DNA from: Cryobacterium sp. | Lineage (GTDB): Bacteria; Actinomycetota; Actinomycetes; Actinomycetales; Microbacteriaceae | Length of the DNA stretch: 53,406 bases | Direction: 5' to 3' | Assembly (NCBI GenBank): GCA_019638975.1 | Contig: JAHBST010000005.1 | Span: forward strand, 1-53,406 | Shown here: in pieces, positions 17,217-25,164 of the stretch | Position numbering within the stretch: position 1 is the stretch's first letter | How the letters are laid out: every line of letters begins with the position of its first letter | The notes under the pieces: model-generated | What the model was told of the DNA's origin: nothing | The model's input: only the letters and a program-made list of their open reading frames with translations | Databases searched by the model: none | Translations under genes and position numbers: made by a program

Positions 17217-17248
17217 GGCGGCGCCTGTTGGGGGGAACGGGCGCCGCC
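17217..17248. repeat. GC-rich inverted repeat in the acs upstream region
   Basis: GGCGGCGCC (17217-17225) and GGCGCCGCC (17240-17248) form a perfect 9-bp stem around a 14-base loop containing TTGGGGGGAA. A second TTGGGGGGAA lies at about 17264-17273. Both G6 tracts sit inside small self-complementary flanks (GTT/AAC and GATT/AATC). It may be a transcription terminator/attenuator or a protein site between the divergent LtrA and acs genes. Confidence 0.45.
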
Positions 17249-17329
17249 ACGGCAACGAACTGATTGGGGGGAATCATTGCGCTCGCTGCAGACCAAACTC
17301 TCGTCTGGCATCGTCCAGTCTAACCCAGG

Positions 17330-17347
17330 CCACCCTCATTTGGGTGG
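17330..17347. repeat. Small hairpin upstream of acs
   Basis: CCACCC (17330-17335) and GGGTGG (17342-17347) pair across a 6-base loop TCATTT. It lies 80 bases before the acs start, in a 265-base gap that otherwise holds only the inverted repeats listed beside it. Role unknown. Confidence 0.35.
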
Positions 17348-17378
17348 TGACTTTCCGAACCGAGTAATGTCAAGTGCT

Positions 17379-17399
17379 GTGCGGCCGTGCATGCCGCAC
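17379..17399. promoter_or_regulatory. Operator-like inverted repeat ahead of acs
   Basis: GTGCGGC and GCCGCAC are perfect 7-base arms around CGTGCAT. The site ends 28 bases before the acs ATG, a position suited to a repressor or to control of translation. No known regulator consensus is recognised. Confidence 0.4.
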
Positions 17400-17426
17400 G
17401 TGAGCAAAGACGCACCCGGGAGAACC

Positions 17427-19409
17427 ATGAGCGAGACAATCGACAGCCTGCTCCACGAGGATCGGCGATTCCCGCCATCCGCCGAATTCACGGCCACCTC
17501 GATAGCGAAGCCTGAACTTTACGAGCGCGCACGAAAGGACCGGCTCGGTTTCTGGGCGGATCAGGCTCGCGACTTGCTCCACTGGCACACTCCGTTCACC
17601 GAGACCCTCGACTGGAACAATCCCCCATTCGCACGGTGGTTTGCGGACGGCCGCCTCAACGTCGCCTACAACTGCCTCGATCGCCACGTCCTCGCCGGCA
17701 ATGGGGAGAGAGTCGCCATCCACTGGGAGGGTGAACCTGGTGATACGCGCACGATCACCTATGCGCAACTCACCGAGGATGTCAAGAAAGCGGCGAACGC
17801 TCTCGAGACGCTCGGCATCCGCCACGGCGATCGCGTGGCGATCTACTTGCCGATGATTCCCGAAGCAGTCGTCGCGATGCTCGCGTGCGCCCGCATCGGT
17901 GCCGTGCATTCGGTCGTATTCGGCGGATTCAGCGCCGAGTCGCTTCGATCGCGAATCTCGGATGCGAGCGCGAGGCTCGTGATCACGTCCGACGGCGGCT
18001 GGCGCAAAGGCAAGGTTTTTCCCCTGAAGAGCGCGGTGGACGCCGCCATCGAACTCTCGAGCGACGGCACCGAGTCGACGATCGAGCATGTCCTCGTCGT
18101 CAAGCGAGGAGGCAACGACGTCGAATGGGTCGACGGGCGCGACATTTGGTGGCACGACGTCGTGGACTCGGCATCCGCTGAACACGAGGCCCAACCGTTC
18201 GAGGCAGAAAACCCGCTTTTCATCCTCTACACCTCCGGCACGACAGGGAAACCGAAGGGCATTCTGCATACCTCGGGCGGTTACCTCACCCAGAGCGCGT
18301 TCACGCACAAGAATGTCTTCGATCTGCATCCCGAAACGGATGTCTTCTGGTGCACCGCGGATGTCGGCTGGGTGACGGGGCACAGCTATGTCGTCTACGG
18401 CCCGCTCGCCAACGGCGCGACCCAGCTCATGTATGAAGGAACACCCGATACACCGCACCCCGGCCGCTGGTGGGAACTTATCGAGAAGTACGGCGTAACA
18501 ATTCTTTACACGGCGCCCACCGCGATCCGATCGTTCATGAAGACCGGGCGCGAGTATCCGCAGAAATTCGACCTCGGTTCGCTGCGCGTTCTCGGATCGG
18601 TGGGCGAGCCGATCAATCCCGAAGCGTGGATCTGGTATCGGGAGATCATCGGCGGCAATACGACCCCCGTCGTCGACACGTGGTGGCAGACGGAAACCGG
18701 CGCGATCATGGTGTCGGCCCTGCCGGGAATCACCTCGACGAAGCCCGGATCTGCGCAAGTGCCGCTTCCCGGAATCTCCGTCGATGTGCTCGACGAGACC
18801 GGTCACAAAGTCGGCAACGGCAATGGCGGCCTCCTCGTCGTCACGGAACCGTGGCCCTCCATGTTGCGCGGGATCTGGGGCGACCCCGAACGCTTCATCG
18901 AAACGTATTGGGAGAAATTCGATTTCGAAGGTTCACCCAACCGGCGCATGTACCTCGCGGGCGACGGCGCACGATTGGATTCGGACGGCGAATTGTGGGT
19001 GCTCGGCCGAGTCGACGATGTCATGAACGTCTCGGGTCACCGCTTGTCGACGATGGAAATCGAATCTGCGCTCGTCTCCCACCCGATCGTCGCGGAGGCC
19101 GCGGTCGTGGGCGCCACGGATGACACGACCGGCCAGGCCGTCGTCGCATTCGTGATCCTCCGCGCGAAGCAAGCGGAAGCGCAGACCGCCGAGGAAGCGG
19201 AAGCGATCCTCAAGGCGCAGGTTTCCGAACAGATCGGCGCGATCGCGAGGCCTCGGCGAATCTACATCGTGACGGAACTGCCGAAAACGCGATCCGGCAA
19301 GATCATGCGACGACTGCTTCGGGATGTCGCCGAGGGTCGGGAGATCGGCGACACGACGACGCTCGCGGATACCCAGGTCATGCAAGTCATCACCGACAAG
19401 CTGAAGTAG
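17427..19409 (+). CDS. acs: Acetyl-CoA synthetase (AMP-forming)
   Basis: 660 residues; activates acetate to acetyl-CoA through acetyl-AMP. It has the adenylating-enzyme signature YTSGTTGKPKG, the acetate-pocket region DVGWVTGHSYVVYGPL, WWQTETG and YLAGDGA. The C-terminal lysine in TRSGK625IMRR is the residue acetylated for control in this family. ATG at 17427 has GGGAGA three bases upstream; the frame is open further back, including a TTG at 17277 with a strong G-rich site, but that would add 50 non-homologous residues. Inverted repeats upstream suggest regulation. The window also carries pta-ackA, so both acetate routes are present. Confidence 0.96.
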   Translation: MSETIDSLLHEDRRFPPSAEFTATSIAKPELYERARKDRLGFWADQARDLLHWHTPFTETLDWNNPPFARWFADGRLNVAYNCLDRHVLAGNGERVAIHWEGEPGDTRTITYAQLTEDVKKAANALETLGIRHGDRVAIYLPMIPEAVVAMLACARIGAVHSVVFGGFSAESLRSRISDASARLVITSDGGWRKGKVFPLKSAVDAAIELSSDGTESTIEHVLVVKRGGNDVEWVDGRDIWWHDVVDSASAEHEAQPFEAENPLFILYTSGTTGKPKGILHTSGGYLTQSAFTHKNVFDLHPETDVFWCTADVGWVTGHSYVVYGPLANGATQLMYEGTPDTPHPGRWWELIEKYGVTILYTAPTAIRSFMKTGREYPQKFDLGSLRVLGSVGEPINPEAWIWYREIIGGNTTPVVDTWWQTETGAIMVSALPGITSTKPGSAQVPLPGISVDVLDETGHKVGNGNGGLLVVTEPWPSMLRGIWGDPERFIETYWEKFDFEGSPNRRMYLAGDGARLDSDGELWVLGRVDDVMNVSGHRLSTMEIESALVSHPIVAEAAVVGATDDTTGQAVVAFVILRAKQAEAQTAEEAEAILKAQVSEQIGAIARPRRIYIVTELPKTRSGKIMRRLLRDVAEGREIGDTTTLADTQVMQVITDKLK

Positions 19410-19456
19410 CTGGGTGCCGCCTGCGACGACCGTTTTGCACGGTGCCGGGCGACGGA

Positions 19457-19918
19457 TCAGGCGAATTCGAAGACGAATTCGATCTCCACGGGGGCGTCGA
19501 GAGGCAGCACGGCAACACCGACCGCACTGCGCGCGTGCTGGCCAGCCTCCCCGAAAATGTCGCCAAGCAGTTCCGATGCGCCGTTGATGACCCCCGGTTG
19601 CCCGGTGAACGACGGATCTGAGGCGACGAAACCGACGACTTTCACGACGCGAGTAATCCTGTCGAGGGACCCGATCGCGGAGCGCGCGGCGGCAAGACCG
19701 TTCAAAACGCACGTGCGGGCGAGCGACTTCGCGTCGTCCGCCGCAACCTCCGCACCCACTTTTCCGGTCGCGGGAAGGACCCCGTCCACCATGGGCAATT
19801 GGCCCGAGGTGTAGACGAGACTTCCGCTCACGACCGCGGGAATGTAGGCGGCAACGGGCTTCGACCCTTCCGGAACGACAAGTCCAAGCTCGGTCAACCG
19901 GTCATCCAATGCTGACAT
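19457..19918 (-). CDS. RidA/YjgF-family protein
   Basis: 153 residues of the Rid superfamily, whose RidA members hydrolyse reactive enamine/imine intermediates released by PLP enzymes. The conserved arginine lies in HARSAVGVAVLPLD, and the C-terminal strand is VEIEFVFEF. TSGQLP near residue 38 is also typical. Its length exceeds that of classic RidA (about 128), fitting the longer Rid subgroup common next to cell-envelope genes in actinobacteria. The ATG shares one base with the stop of the DUF4177-like gene, so they are co-translated. It converges with acs; the 47 bases between have no clear terminator. Confidence 0.88.
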   Translation of the reverse strand: MSALDDRLTELGLVVPEGSKPVAAYIPAVVSGSLVYTSGQLPMVDGVLPATGKVGAEVAADDAKSLARTCVLNGLAAARSAIGSLDRITRVVKVVGFVASDPSFTGQPGVINGASELLGDIFGEAGQHARSAVGVAVLPLDAPVEIEFVFEFA

Positions 19919-20106
19919 CAGGCGTTCCCATCTTTTTCATCTCGTGCCGCCTCGCGCTTGAGGTACGCGACGAGCCCGCCCTCGGGCCCCTGAACCACTT
20001 GCACGAGTTCCCAGCCCTGGTCGCCCCAATTGTTGAGAATCGCAGCGGTGTTGTGCACGATGAGTGGCGTAGTCAGGTATTCCCAGCGCGGCATCACGGC
20101 ATCCAT
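19918..20106 (-). CDS. DUF4177-like small protein
   Basis: 62 residues (58 if the ATG at 20094 is used). The pattern WEYLTTPL then ILNNWGDQGWELVQVV and GGLVAYLKR matches the DUF4177 family of small alpha/beta proteins of unknown function. A GGGAAA stretch precedes the first ATG, so the longer form is kept. It is divergent from the PBP gene with about 40 bases between starts, and coupled to the Rid gene downstream. Confidence 0.75.
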   Translation of the reverse strand: MDAVMPRWEYLTTPLIVHNTAAILNNWGDQGWELVQVVQGPEGGLVAYLKREAARDEKDGNA

Positions 20107-20132
20107 TCAGGTTTCCCGGGCCGTTCACCCGT

Positions 20133-20138
20133 TACTCT
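20133..20138 (+). promoter_or_regulatory. Candidate -10 element for a leaderless PBP mRNA
   Basis: TACTCT fits the actinobacterial TAnnnT pattern and ends seven bases before the PBP ATG at 20146. No Shine-Dalgarno sequence precedes that ATG. This spacing would place the transcript start on or next to the A of ATG. No clear -35 box is seen. Confidence 0.4.
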
Positions 20139-20145
20139 GTATCCT

Positions 20146-22695
20146 ATGCCCAGCCAAAATAACAAGCCTCTCGGCGTGCTCTCTGCGATTGCCGGACTGG
20201 TCAGTTTGAGTGCCGTCGCTGGCATCCTGATCACCGCACTGGTCACCCCTGCGCTTGCTGTGACGAGCATGACGACCAACGCGTCGATCGGAGTCTTCGA
20301 AGCTCTTCCCGACTACATGGAGATCGGCGATCTGTCGCAGAAGAACGTCCTGTGGGGAAAGAGCGGCGGGCAATACGTGCCGTTCGCCGAGGTGTACAAG
20401 CAGAACCGTGAAGAGGTTGCCTGGGATCAGGTCTCGCCGCTCATCAAGGACGCTCTCGTCGCCGGTGAAGACAGGCGGTTCTACGAACACGGTGGTGTCG
20501 ACATGCAGTCCATCATCCGCGCGGCGATCGGAAACCTCTCGAGCAATGCGATCGGCAGTGGCGCTTCGACGCTCGCGATGCAGCTCGTCAAGAACGTGAA
20601 CATTCAGGAAGCGCTGCTGCTGCCGACCAAGGAAGCGCGCTTGAAGGCGCTCGCGGAGGCCCAGGCTCAAAGCCTCGACCGCAAGCTCAAGGAGGCCAAG
20701 CTCGCGATCGGTCTCGAAAAGAACTACACCAAGAATCAGATAATGCTCGCCTACCTCAACATCACCGGATTTGGCGGCAACACCTACGGAATCCAGGCGG
20801 CCGCGCGGCAGTACTTCAATACGACCGCCGACAAGGTCACTCTCGCGGAAGCGGCAAGCCTGATCGCGATCGTGCAGCTCCCCAACGACCGGAACCTCGA
20901 CAATCCCTCGAAATACCCGGCGAACAAAGACCGCCGGGACATCATCCTGAAAAACATGCTCGACCTGAAAATGGTCACGGAAGCCCAATATCAGGAAGCG
21001 GTCAACACTCCAATCGCGGACTACGTCGACTACACGGACCCTACGAGCGGATGCACGTACGCGGCTGAAGCGAAGACGTTCTGCGACTACATCCTGAAGT
21101 CCGTGAAGGACTTCACCATGCTCGGCGCGACTCCCGACGAGCGTCAGGCCAATTGGGACCGCGGCGGATACAACGTCTACACGACGATCGATTTGAAGAA
21201 GGAAAAATACGCGGAATCCGTACTCCAGTCCTACACTCCTCGGGGCGAGAAGCGGTTCAAGCTGGGCTCGGTCGCTGTGTCGACGCAAGTGGGGACTGGG
21301 CGCATCCTCTTCATGGCCCAAAACAAGACCTTCAACGATACGGGCGAGGGCGACCCGCTCACGACGACAGCCGTCAACTTCGCCACCGACCAGGACTATG
21401 GCGGATCGTCCGGATTCCCAACCGGGTCTACCTACAAGATATTCACTCTCACCGACTGGCTCCAGAACGGTCGCGGCCTCGGCGACATCGTCGATGGCGA
21501 CCAGCGGGAGTTCACGAGCTTCCCCGCGGAATGCGACGGCGGCGCGTGGGTCGGCAAGTACAAGCCACGCAACGACTCGGGTGGAAATGCCGGGCCGGTT
21601 TCGGTAATGGCCGCAACCGCCGGATCGATCAACGCGGCGTTCATGTCGATGGCGCAACAACTCGACTTGTGTCAGATTCGCGATGTCGCGAAGTCGATGG
21701 GAGTCCATCGCGCGGACGGCGCCGACTTGAGCACTCTCCCGACCTCCGTGCTCGGCACGAACGAGATCGCCCCGCTGACGATGGCGCTCGCCGTCGCCAC
21801 GATCTCGGGTAAAGGAGTATTCTGCACGGCGATCGCCGTCGACAAGATCGTCGCCCCGGACGGCACGGATCTCGGCGGACAGCAACCCAATTGCCATCAA
21901 GCGATCACGCCCGACATCGCAGCCGGCGTCGCCAAGGCCATGCAGGGCGTCGTGAACGGCGGTACCGGTTCACTCTCCAATCCGCACAATGGGATCCCGC
22001 TCATCGGCAAGACGGGAACCACTGACGACTCGTACCACACGTGGATGCTGGGCTCGAGCACGAAAGTGACTCTCGCCGTCTGGGTCGGAAACATCGTCGG
22101 CCACCAGCCGCTTCGATTGATCCAATTGCCGGGAGGAAACGGCGCTCTCGCGCGCCACGCCATCTTCAAGCCGCTCATCGCGTCGCTCACGGCGACTTAC
22201 GGCGGCGGCGCATTCCCGCAACCGCCTTCCAGCATGCTCGGCGGAAGCAACATCGCCATTCCCTCGCTCGTCGGGATGGATCCGAACGATGCGCAGACTC
22301 TGCTGGAGAGCCTCGGATTCGATGTGAAGATCAGCGGGACCGTGCACTCTTCGGCCACGATCGGAACCGTCGCGAAGACGAATCCCGGCGCAGGAGTCAG
22401 GGTGTCGAAGGGTTATCACATCACGATCTACACGAGCGACGGGTCGTTGTACGTCGAAATGCCGACCGACCTCGTCGGCCAAAGCCCGACTAGCGCGACC
22501 GATGAACTCGTCAGCCTCGGATTCTCGGCGAGCAAGATCGTGTACGCCTGGGTCCATGTCGCCAACCCGTTCCAATACTGCAAGGTTCAATACTCTGATC
22601 CGGCGGGTGGCACGGGCACTTCGATGAAGAGCACCGTCACGCTGACCATCGGCAGCAACGCGGATGGCGTCGCGCCGCCGGGCTGCACTCCGTGA
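20146..22695 (+). CDS. Bifunctional penicillin-binding protein (class A) with PASTA domains
   Basis: 849 residues; polymerises and cross-links peptidoglycan outside the membrane. One membrane anchor lies at residues ~11-38. The glycosyltransferase-51 domain has catalytic Glu108 in GEDRRFYEHGGVD, then GASTLAMQLVKN. The transpeptidase has Ser428-x-x-Lys431 (GSTYK), Ser494-Ile-Asn496 and Lys622-Thr-Gly624. The end carries one clear PASTA domain (IPSLVGMDPNDAQTLLESLG) and a second, diverged one (MPTDLVGQSPTSATDELVSLG). ATG at 20146 lacks a ribosome site; a TAnnnT box seven bases upstream suggests leaderless translation. Its stop overlaps the phosphoesterase start. Confidence 0.95.
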   Translation: MPSQNNKPLGVLSAIAGLVSLSAVAGILITALVTPALAVTSMTTNASIGVFEALPDYMEIGDLSQKNVLWGKSGGQYVPFAEVYKQNREEVAWDQVSPLIKDALVAGEDRRFYEHGGVDMQSIIRAAIGNLSSNAIGSGASTLAMQLVKNVNIQEALLLPTKEARLKALAEAQAQSLDRKLKEAKLAIGLEKNYTKNQIMLAYLNITGFGGNTYGIQAAARQYFNTTADKVTLAEAASLIAIVQLPNDRNLDNPSKYPANKDRRDIILKNMLDLKMVTEAQYQEAVNTPIADYVDYTDPTSGCTYAAEAKTFCDYILKSVKDFTMLGATPDERQANWDRGGYNVYTTIDLKKEKYAESVLQSYTPRGEKRFKLGSVAVSTQVGTGRILFMAQNKTFNDTGEGDPLTTTAVNFATDQDYGGSSGFPTGSTYKIFTLTDWLQNGRGLGDIVDGDQREFTSFPAECDGGAWVGKYKPRNDSGGNAGPVSVMAATAGSINAAFMSMAQQLDLCQIRDVAKSMGVHRADGADLSTLPTSVLGTNEIAPLTMALAVATISGKGVFCTAIAVDKIVAPDGTDLGGQQPNCHQAITPDIAAGVAKAMQGVVNGGTGSLSNPHNGIPLIGKTGTTDDSYHTWMLGSSTKVTLAVWVGNIVGHQPLRLIQLPGGNGALARHAIFKPLIASLTATYGGGAFPQPPSSMLGGSNIAIPSLVGMDPNDAQTLLESLGFDVKISGTVHSSATIGTVAKTNPGAGVRVSKGYHITIYTSDGSLYVEMPTDLVGQSPTSATDELVSLGFSASKIVYAWVHVANPFQYCKVQYSDPAGGTGTSMKSTVTLTIGSNADGVAPPGCTP

Positions 22696-23660
22696 CAGCA
22701 GCGGGGGGTGCGCGAATCGCGGGGGCGGCGCTGGCTGCCCTCGGTTCCGCCGCCCTTGGCGCGTTCGCCTGGGGTGCGCTCGTTGAGCGCAATCGTTTCA
22801 CCGTGCGCCGGGAGTCCGTCCCCGTCCTGGACCCTGCCGCACGGCCCATCACCGTGCTTCACCTCTCCGATCTGCACATGGCACCTTGGCAAACGGCCAA
22901 ACAGGATTGGTTGAGGTCGCTCACCGATTACGAACCCGATCTCGTGGTCGTGACCGGCGACAGCCTCGGTCACTCGCGTGGCCTCGAAGGCGTCGAGCGC
23001 GCGCTCCAACCTCTCGGCGGAATTCCCGGCGTTTTCGTGCACGGGTCAAACGACTACTTCGCGCCGACGCCCAGGAACCCCTTCGGCTATTTTCGCGACG
23101 GTCGCGGCGATGTGCGTCCGTCGACTCGACTCGACACGGAAGCGCTCGAGGAGTTCTTCGAGTCGCTCGGCTGGCTCAATCTCAACAACACGGCACGGGC
23201 GATGACGATCAACGGTTCGCGCCTGGAGTTCGTCGGTGTCGACGACGCGCACAAAGAGTGGGACCGCCTCGACAAATTGCCGGGAGAACTGGACGAGATG
23301 AGGGAAAACGTCGGGTGGCAGGCCGACCGCGACGGGCCTCAGCCGGTTACGATCGCGCTCACTCATGCCCCGTACCAGCGCGTGTTGAATTCTTTCGTGA
23401 ATCACGGGGCCGACGTGATCTTCGCGGGGCACACCCACGGCGGTCAAGTGCAGGTCCCGGGAATCGGTGCACTTGTCACGAATTGCGATCTGCCCAGGGA
23501 ATACGCGAACGGATTGCACGTCTGGCACCACGCGTTCAATGCCGCCTATCTTGAAGTGTCTGCGGGAGTGGGAACGTCGATTTATGCTCCCGTGCGGTTC
23601 GCATGCCCGCCCGAAGCGGTCGTCGTGACATTGACGGCGGATGATTTCGGCTATTCTTGA
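22692..23660 (+). CDS. Membrane-anchored metallophosphoesterase
   Basis: 322 residues with an N-terminal hydrophobic segment (about residues 5-28), then a calcineurin-like fold. The metal motifs are DLH (60-62 region, LSDLHMAP), GDS where most relatives have GDN, GSNDY as the GNH-box variant, a His in LTHAPY, and GHTHGGQ. The family resembles YkuE/YaeI phosphodiesterases acting on lipids or cell-wall precursors outside the membrane; the substrate is not known. The GTG at 22692 overlaps the PBP stop (GTGA), so it is translationally coupled to PBP, which suggests an envelope role. Confidence 0.9.
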   Translation: MTAAGGARIAGAALAALGSAALGAFAWGALVERNRFTVRRESVPVLDPAARPITVLHLSDLHMAPWQTAKQDWLRSLTDYEPDLVVVTGDSLGHSRGLEGVERALQPLGGIPGVFVHGSNDYFAPTPRNPFGYFRDGRGDVRPSTRLDTEALEEFFESLGWLNLNNTARAMTINGSRLEFVGVDDAHKEWDRLDKLPGELDEMRENVGWQADRDGPQPVTIALTHAPYQRVLNSFVNHGADVIFAGHTHGGQVQVPGIGALVTNCDLPREYANGLHVWHHAFNAAYLEVSAGVGTSIYAPVRFACPPEAVVVTLTADDFGYS

Positions 23661-23700
23661 TCAGGTCCGGCAGGCGGCGAGGTCACGTCGGATACACCAT

Positions 23701-23774
<74 letters not shown>

Positions 23775-23794
23775 CTCAAAGTTGATTCGAGCCG

Positions 23795-24472
23795 TTAGGT
23801 GAAGTCTGCATCCGGCGCGGAGTCATATGCGGATCCGAGCGGCTCGGCGAGCACTCGCCGCGACCGATTGAACCGTCCACCGCTTTCCTCGAGGTAGCAG
23901 GCCCCGCACAGAGACTCGTAGACGACTTCGACGCCGTCCTCGATCGCGACCTGATCGCCGTCGAAAATATAGTTTCCCTCCACCATGCGGGTATTGAAAA
24001 CCGCTTTGCGCCCGCAGCGGCAAATCGTCTTCAGTTCCTCGAGAGAGTGGGCGATCTCCAGGAGTCGGCGGCTTCCCGGGAACGCGACCGTCTGAAAGTC
24101 CGTTCGGATGCCGTAGGCCAGAACCGGGACATCCTTCAGAATCGCGATTCGGAGAAGATCGTCCACTTGAGTTTCGCTGAGAAACTGGGCTTCATCGACG
24201 AGAAGGCAATTCAAGGGCTTTCCGCTCGACGATTCGAGTCGCTCACGTTCCCGAGTGAACAATTCCATGACGTCATCCTGTGGCGTGATCAGAAAGTCGA
24301 CCGGCCGTCGCACTCCGAGTCGCGACACGATGTCGCTGTCTCCCTTCGTGTCGATTTGAGGCTTCGCGAGGAGCACTTGCTGTCCGCGCTCCTCATAATT
24401 GAAAGCGGCCTGGAGCATGTTCGTGCTCTTGCCGCTGTTCATCGCGCCGTAGCGAAAGTAAAGCTTCGCCAT
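23795..24472 (-). CDS. tdk: Thymidine kinase (type II)
   Basis: 225 residues; phosphorylates thymidine to dTMP in nucleoside salvage. Walker A-like GAMNSGKST spans 9-17, catalytic Glu94 lies in LLVDEAQF, and the zinc-binding pairs are Cys151/Cys153 (CRCG) and Cys189/Cys192 (CGAC). The lasso region GNYIFDG is present. The ATG overlaps the stop of the response-regulator gene (TAATG), so it is the last gene of the kinase/regulator operon. Why a salvage enzyme is coupled to a two-component system is not evident from the sequence. Confidence 0.95.
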   Translation of the reverse strand: MAKLYFRYGAMNSGKSTNMLQAAFNYEERGQQVLLAKPQIDTKGDSDIVSRLGVRRPVDFLITPQDDVMELFTRERERLESSSGKPLNCLLVDEAQFLSETQVDDLLRIAILKDVPVLAYGIRTDFQTVAFPGSRRLLEIAHSLEELKTICRCGRKAVFNTRMVEGNYIFDGDQVAIEDGVEVVYESLCGACYLEESGGRFNRSRRVLAEPLGSAYDSAPDADFT

Positions 24473-25164
24473 TACTCCAGGTACCCGTCCTCTGCTGCGC
24501 GTCGAATGAGTTCGGCCTTCTTGCTCGCTGGCCTGTCCACTTTCGCGTACTTCTCGCGAACACGGCGAAGATAGGTCTTGGCCGTCTCATACTGCACGTT
24601 CATCTTCTCGGCGACATCCGCCGTACTCAAGCCTGACACATACCAACGGAAGGCCTCTTCTTCGCCTTTGCTCAGTTTGGGCTTCACCTGATTGACGGCG
24701 CCCGAGGGCAGTGGCCGCCAGTCCTTGTGGACGGGTGACCCGACATCCATGCCCATGACGCGTCGCGCGGCATCCATGACAGCCTGCATGGGAAGGGACT
24801 TGGACAGAAACTCCGCTGCTCCAGCCGCGAGCGCCCGATCCTTCGCCTCCCGAGTGTCGAGGCTGCTCAGCACGATGACTTTCGCCCCGGCGGCTCGGCA
24901 TGTCCTCACTCGGGCTTCGATCGATACCGACTCCTTGAGTTGAAAGTCGATGAGCACGAGTTCCGTCGGGAAATTGTCACTGTGCACGAGTTCGAGCCAC
25001 GTTTGCGCGCTCAAGGTGAGAGTGAAGTCCGGCGCGTTCGCGGTGATCCAGCTCCCGAGGCTGTCCAGCAGAACCTCATGGTCGTCCAGAATGGCGAGTC
25101 GGATGGGCGCGCGATCGTTGACAGCGCCGTGGGTTGCAGCCGTGCTCGGTTCAGCGCTGCTCAT
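24472..25164 (-). CDS. NarL/FixJ-type response regulator
   Basis: 230 residues. The receiver domain has the acidic pair Asp27-Asp28, phospho-acceptor Asp73 (VLIDFQL), Ser100/101 and Lys122 (FLSKS). The C-terminal LuxR-type helix-turn-helix is near LSTADVAEKMNVQYETAKTY. It is expected to be phosphorylated by the histidine kinase two genes upstream and to bind DNA as a dimer. The ATG at 25164 lies 14 bases inside the end of the preceding membrane-protein gene, and the stop overlaps the tdk start, so translation of the three is coupled. Confidence 0.93.
   Translation of the reverse strand: MSSAEPSTAATHGAVNDRAPIRLAILDDHEVLLDSLGSWITANAPDFTLTLSAQTWLELVHSDNFPTELVLIDFQLKESVSIEARVRTCRAAGAKVIVLSSLDTREAKDRALAAGAAEFLSKSLPMQAVMDAARRVMGMDVGSPVHKDWRPLPSGAVNQVKPKLSKGEEEAFRWYVSGLSTADVAEKMNVQYETAKTYLRRVREKYAKVDRPASKKAELIRRAAEDGYLE

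Noticed and set aside
17277..17426. TTG start at 17277 adding 50 residues to acetyl-CoA synthetase
   Set aside because: The G6 tract upstream is a tempting ribosome site, but the added residues are unlike any Acs N-terminus and would translate through the inverted repeats; ATG 17427 has its own GGGAGA.
17370..18806. 478-codon frame on the - strand opposite acs
   Set aside because: Antisense shadow of acetyl-CoA synthetase with no recognisable domain.
20125..21900. 591-codon frame on the - strand opposite the PBP gene
   Set aside because: Arg/Asp/Val-rich shadow sequence; the PBP frame has all catalytic motifs.
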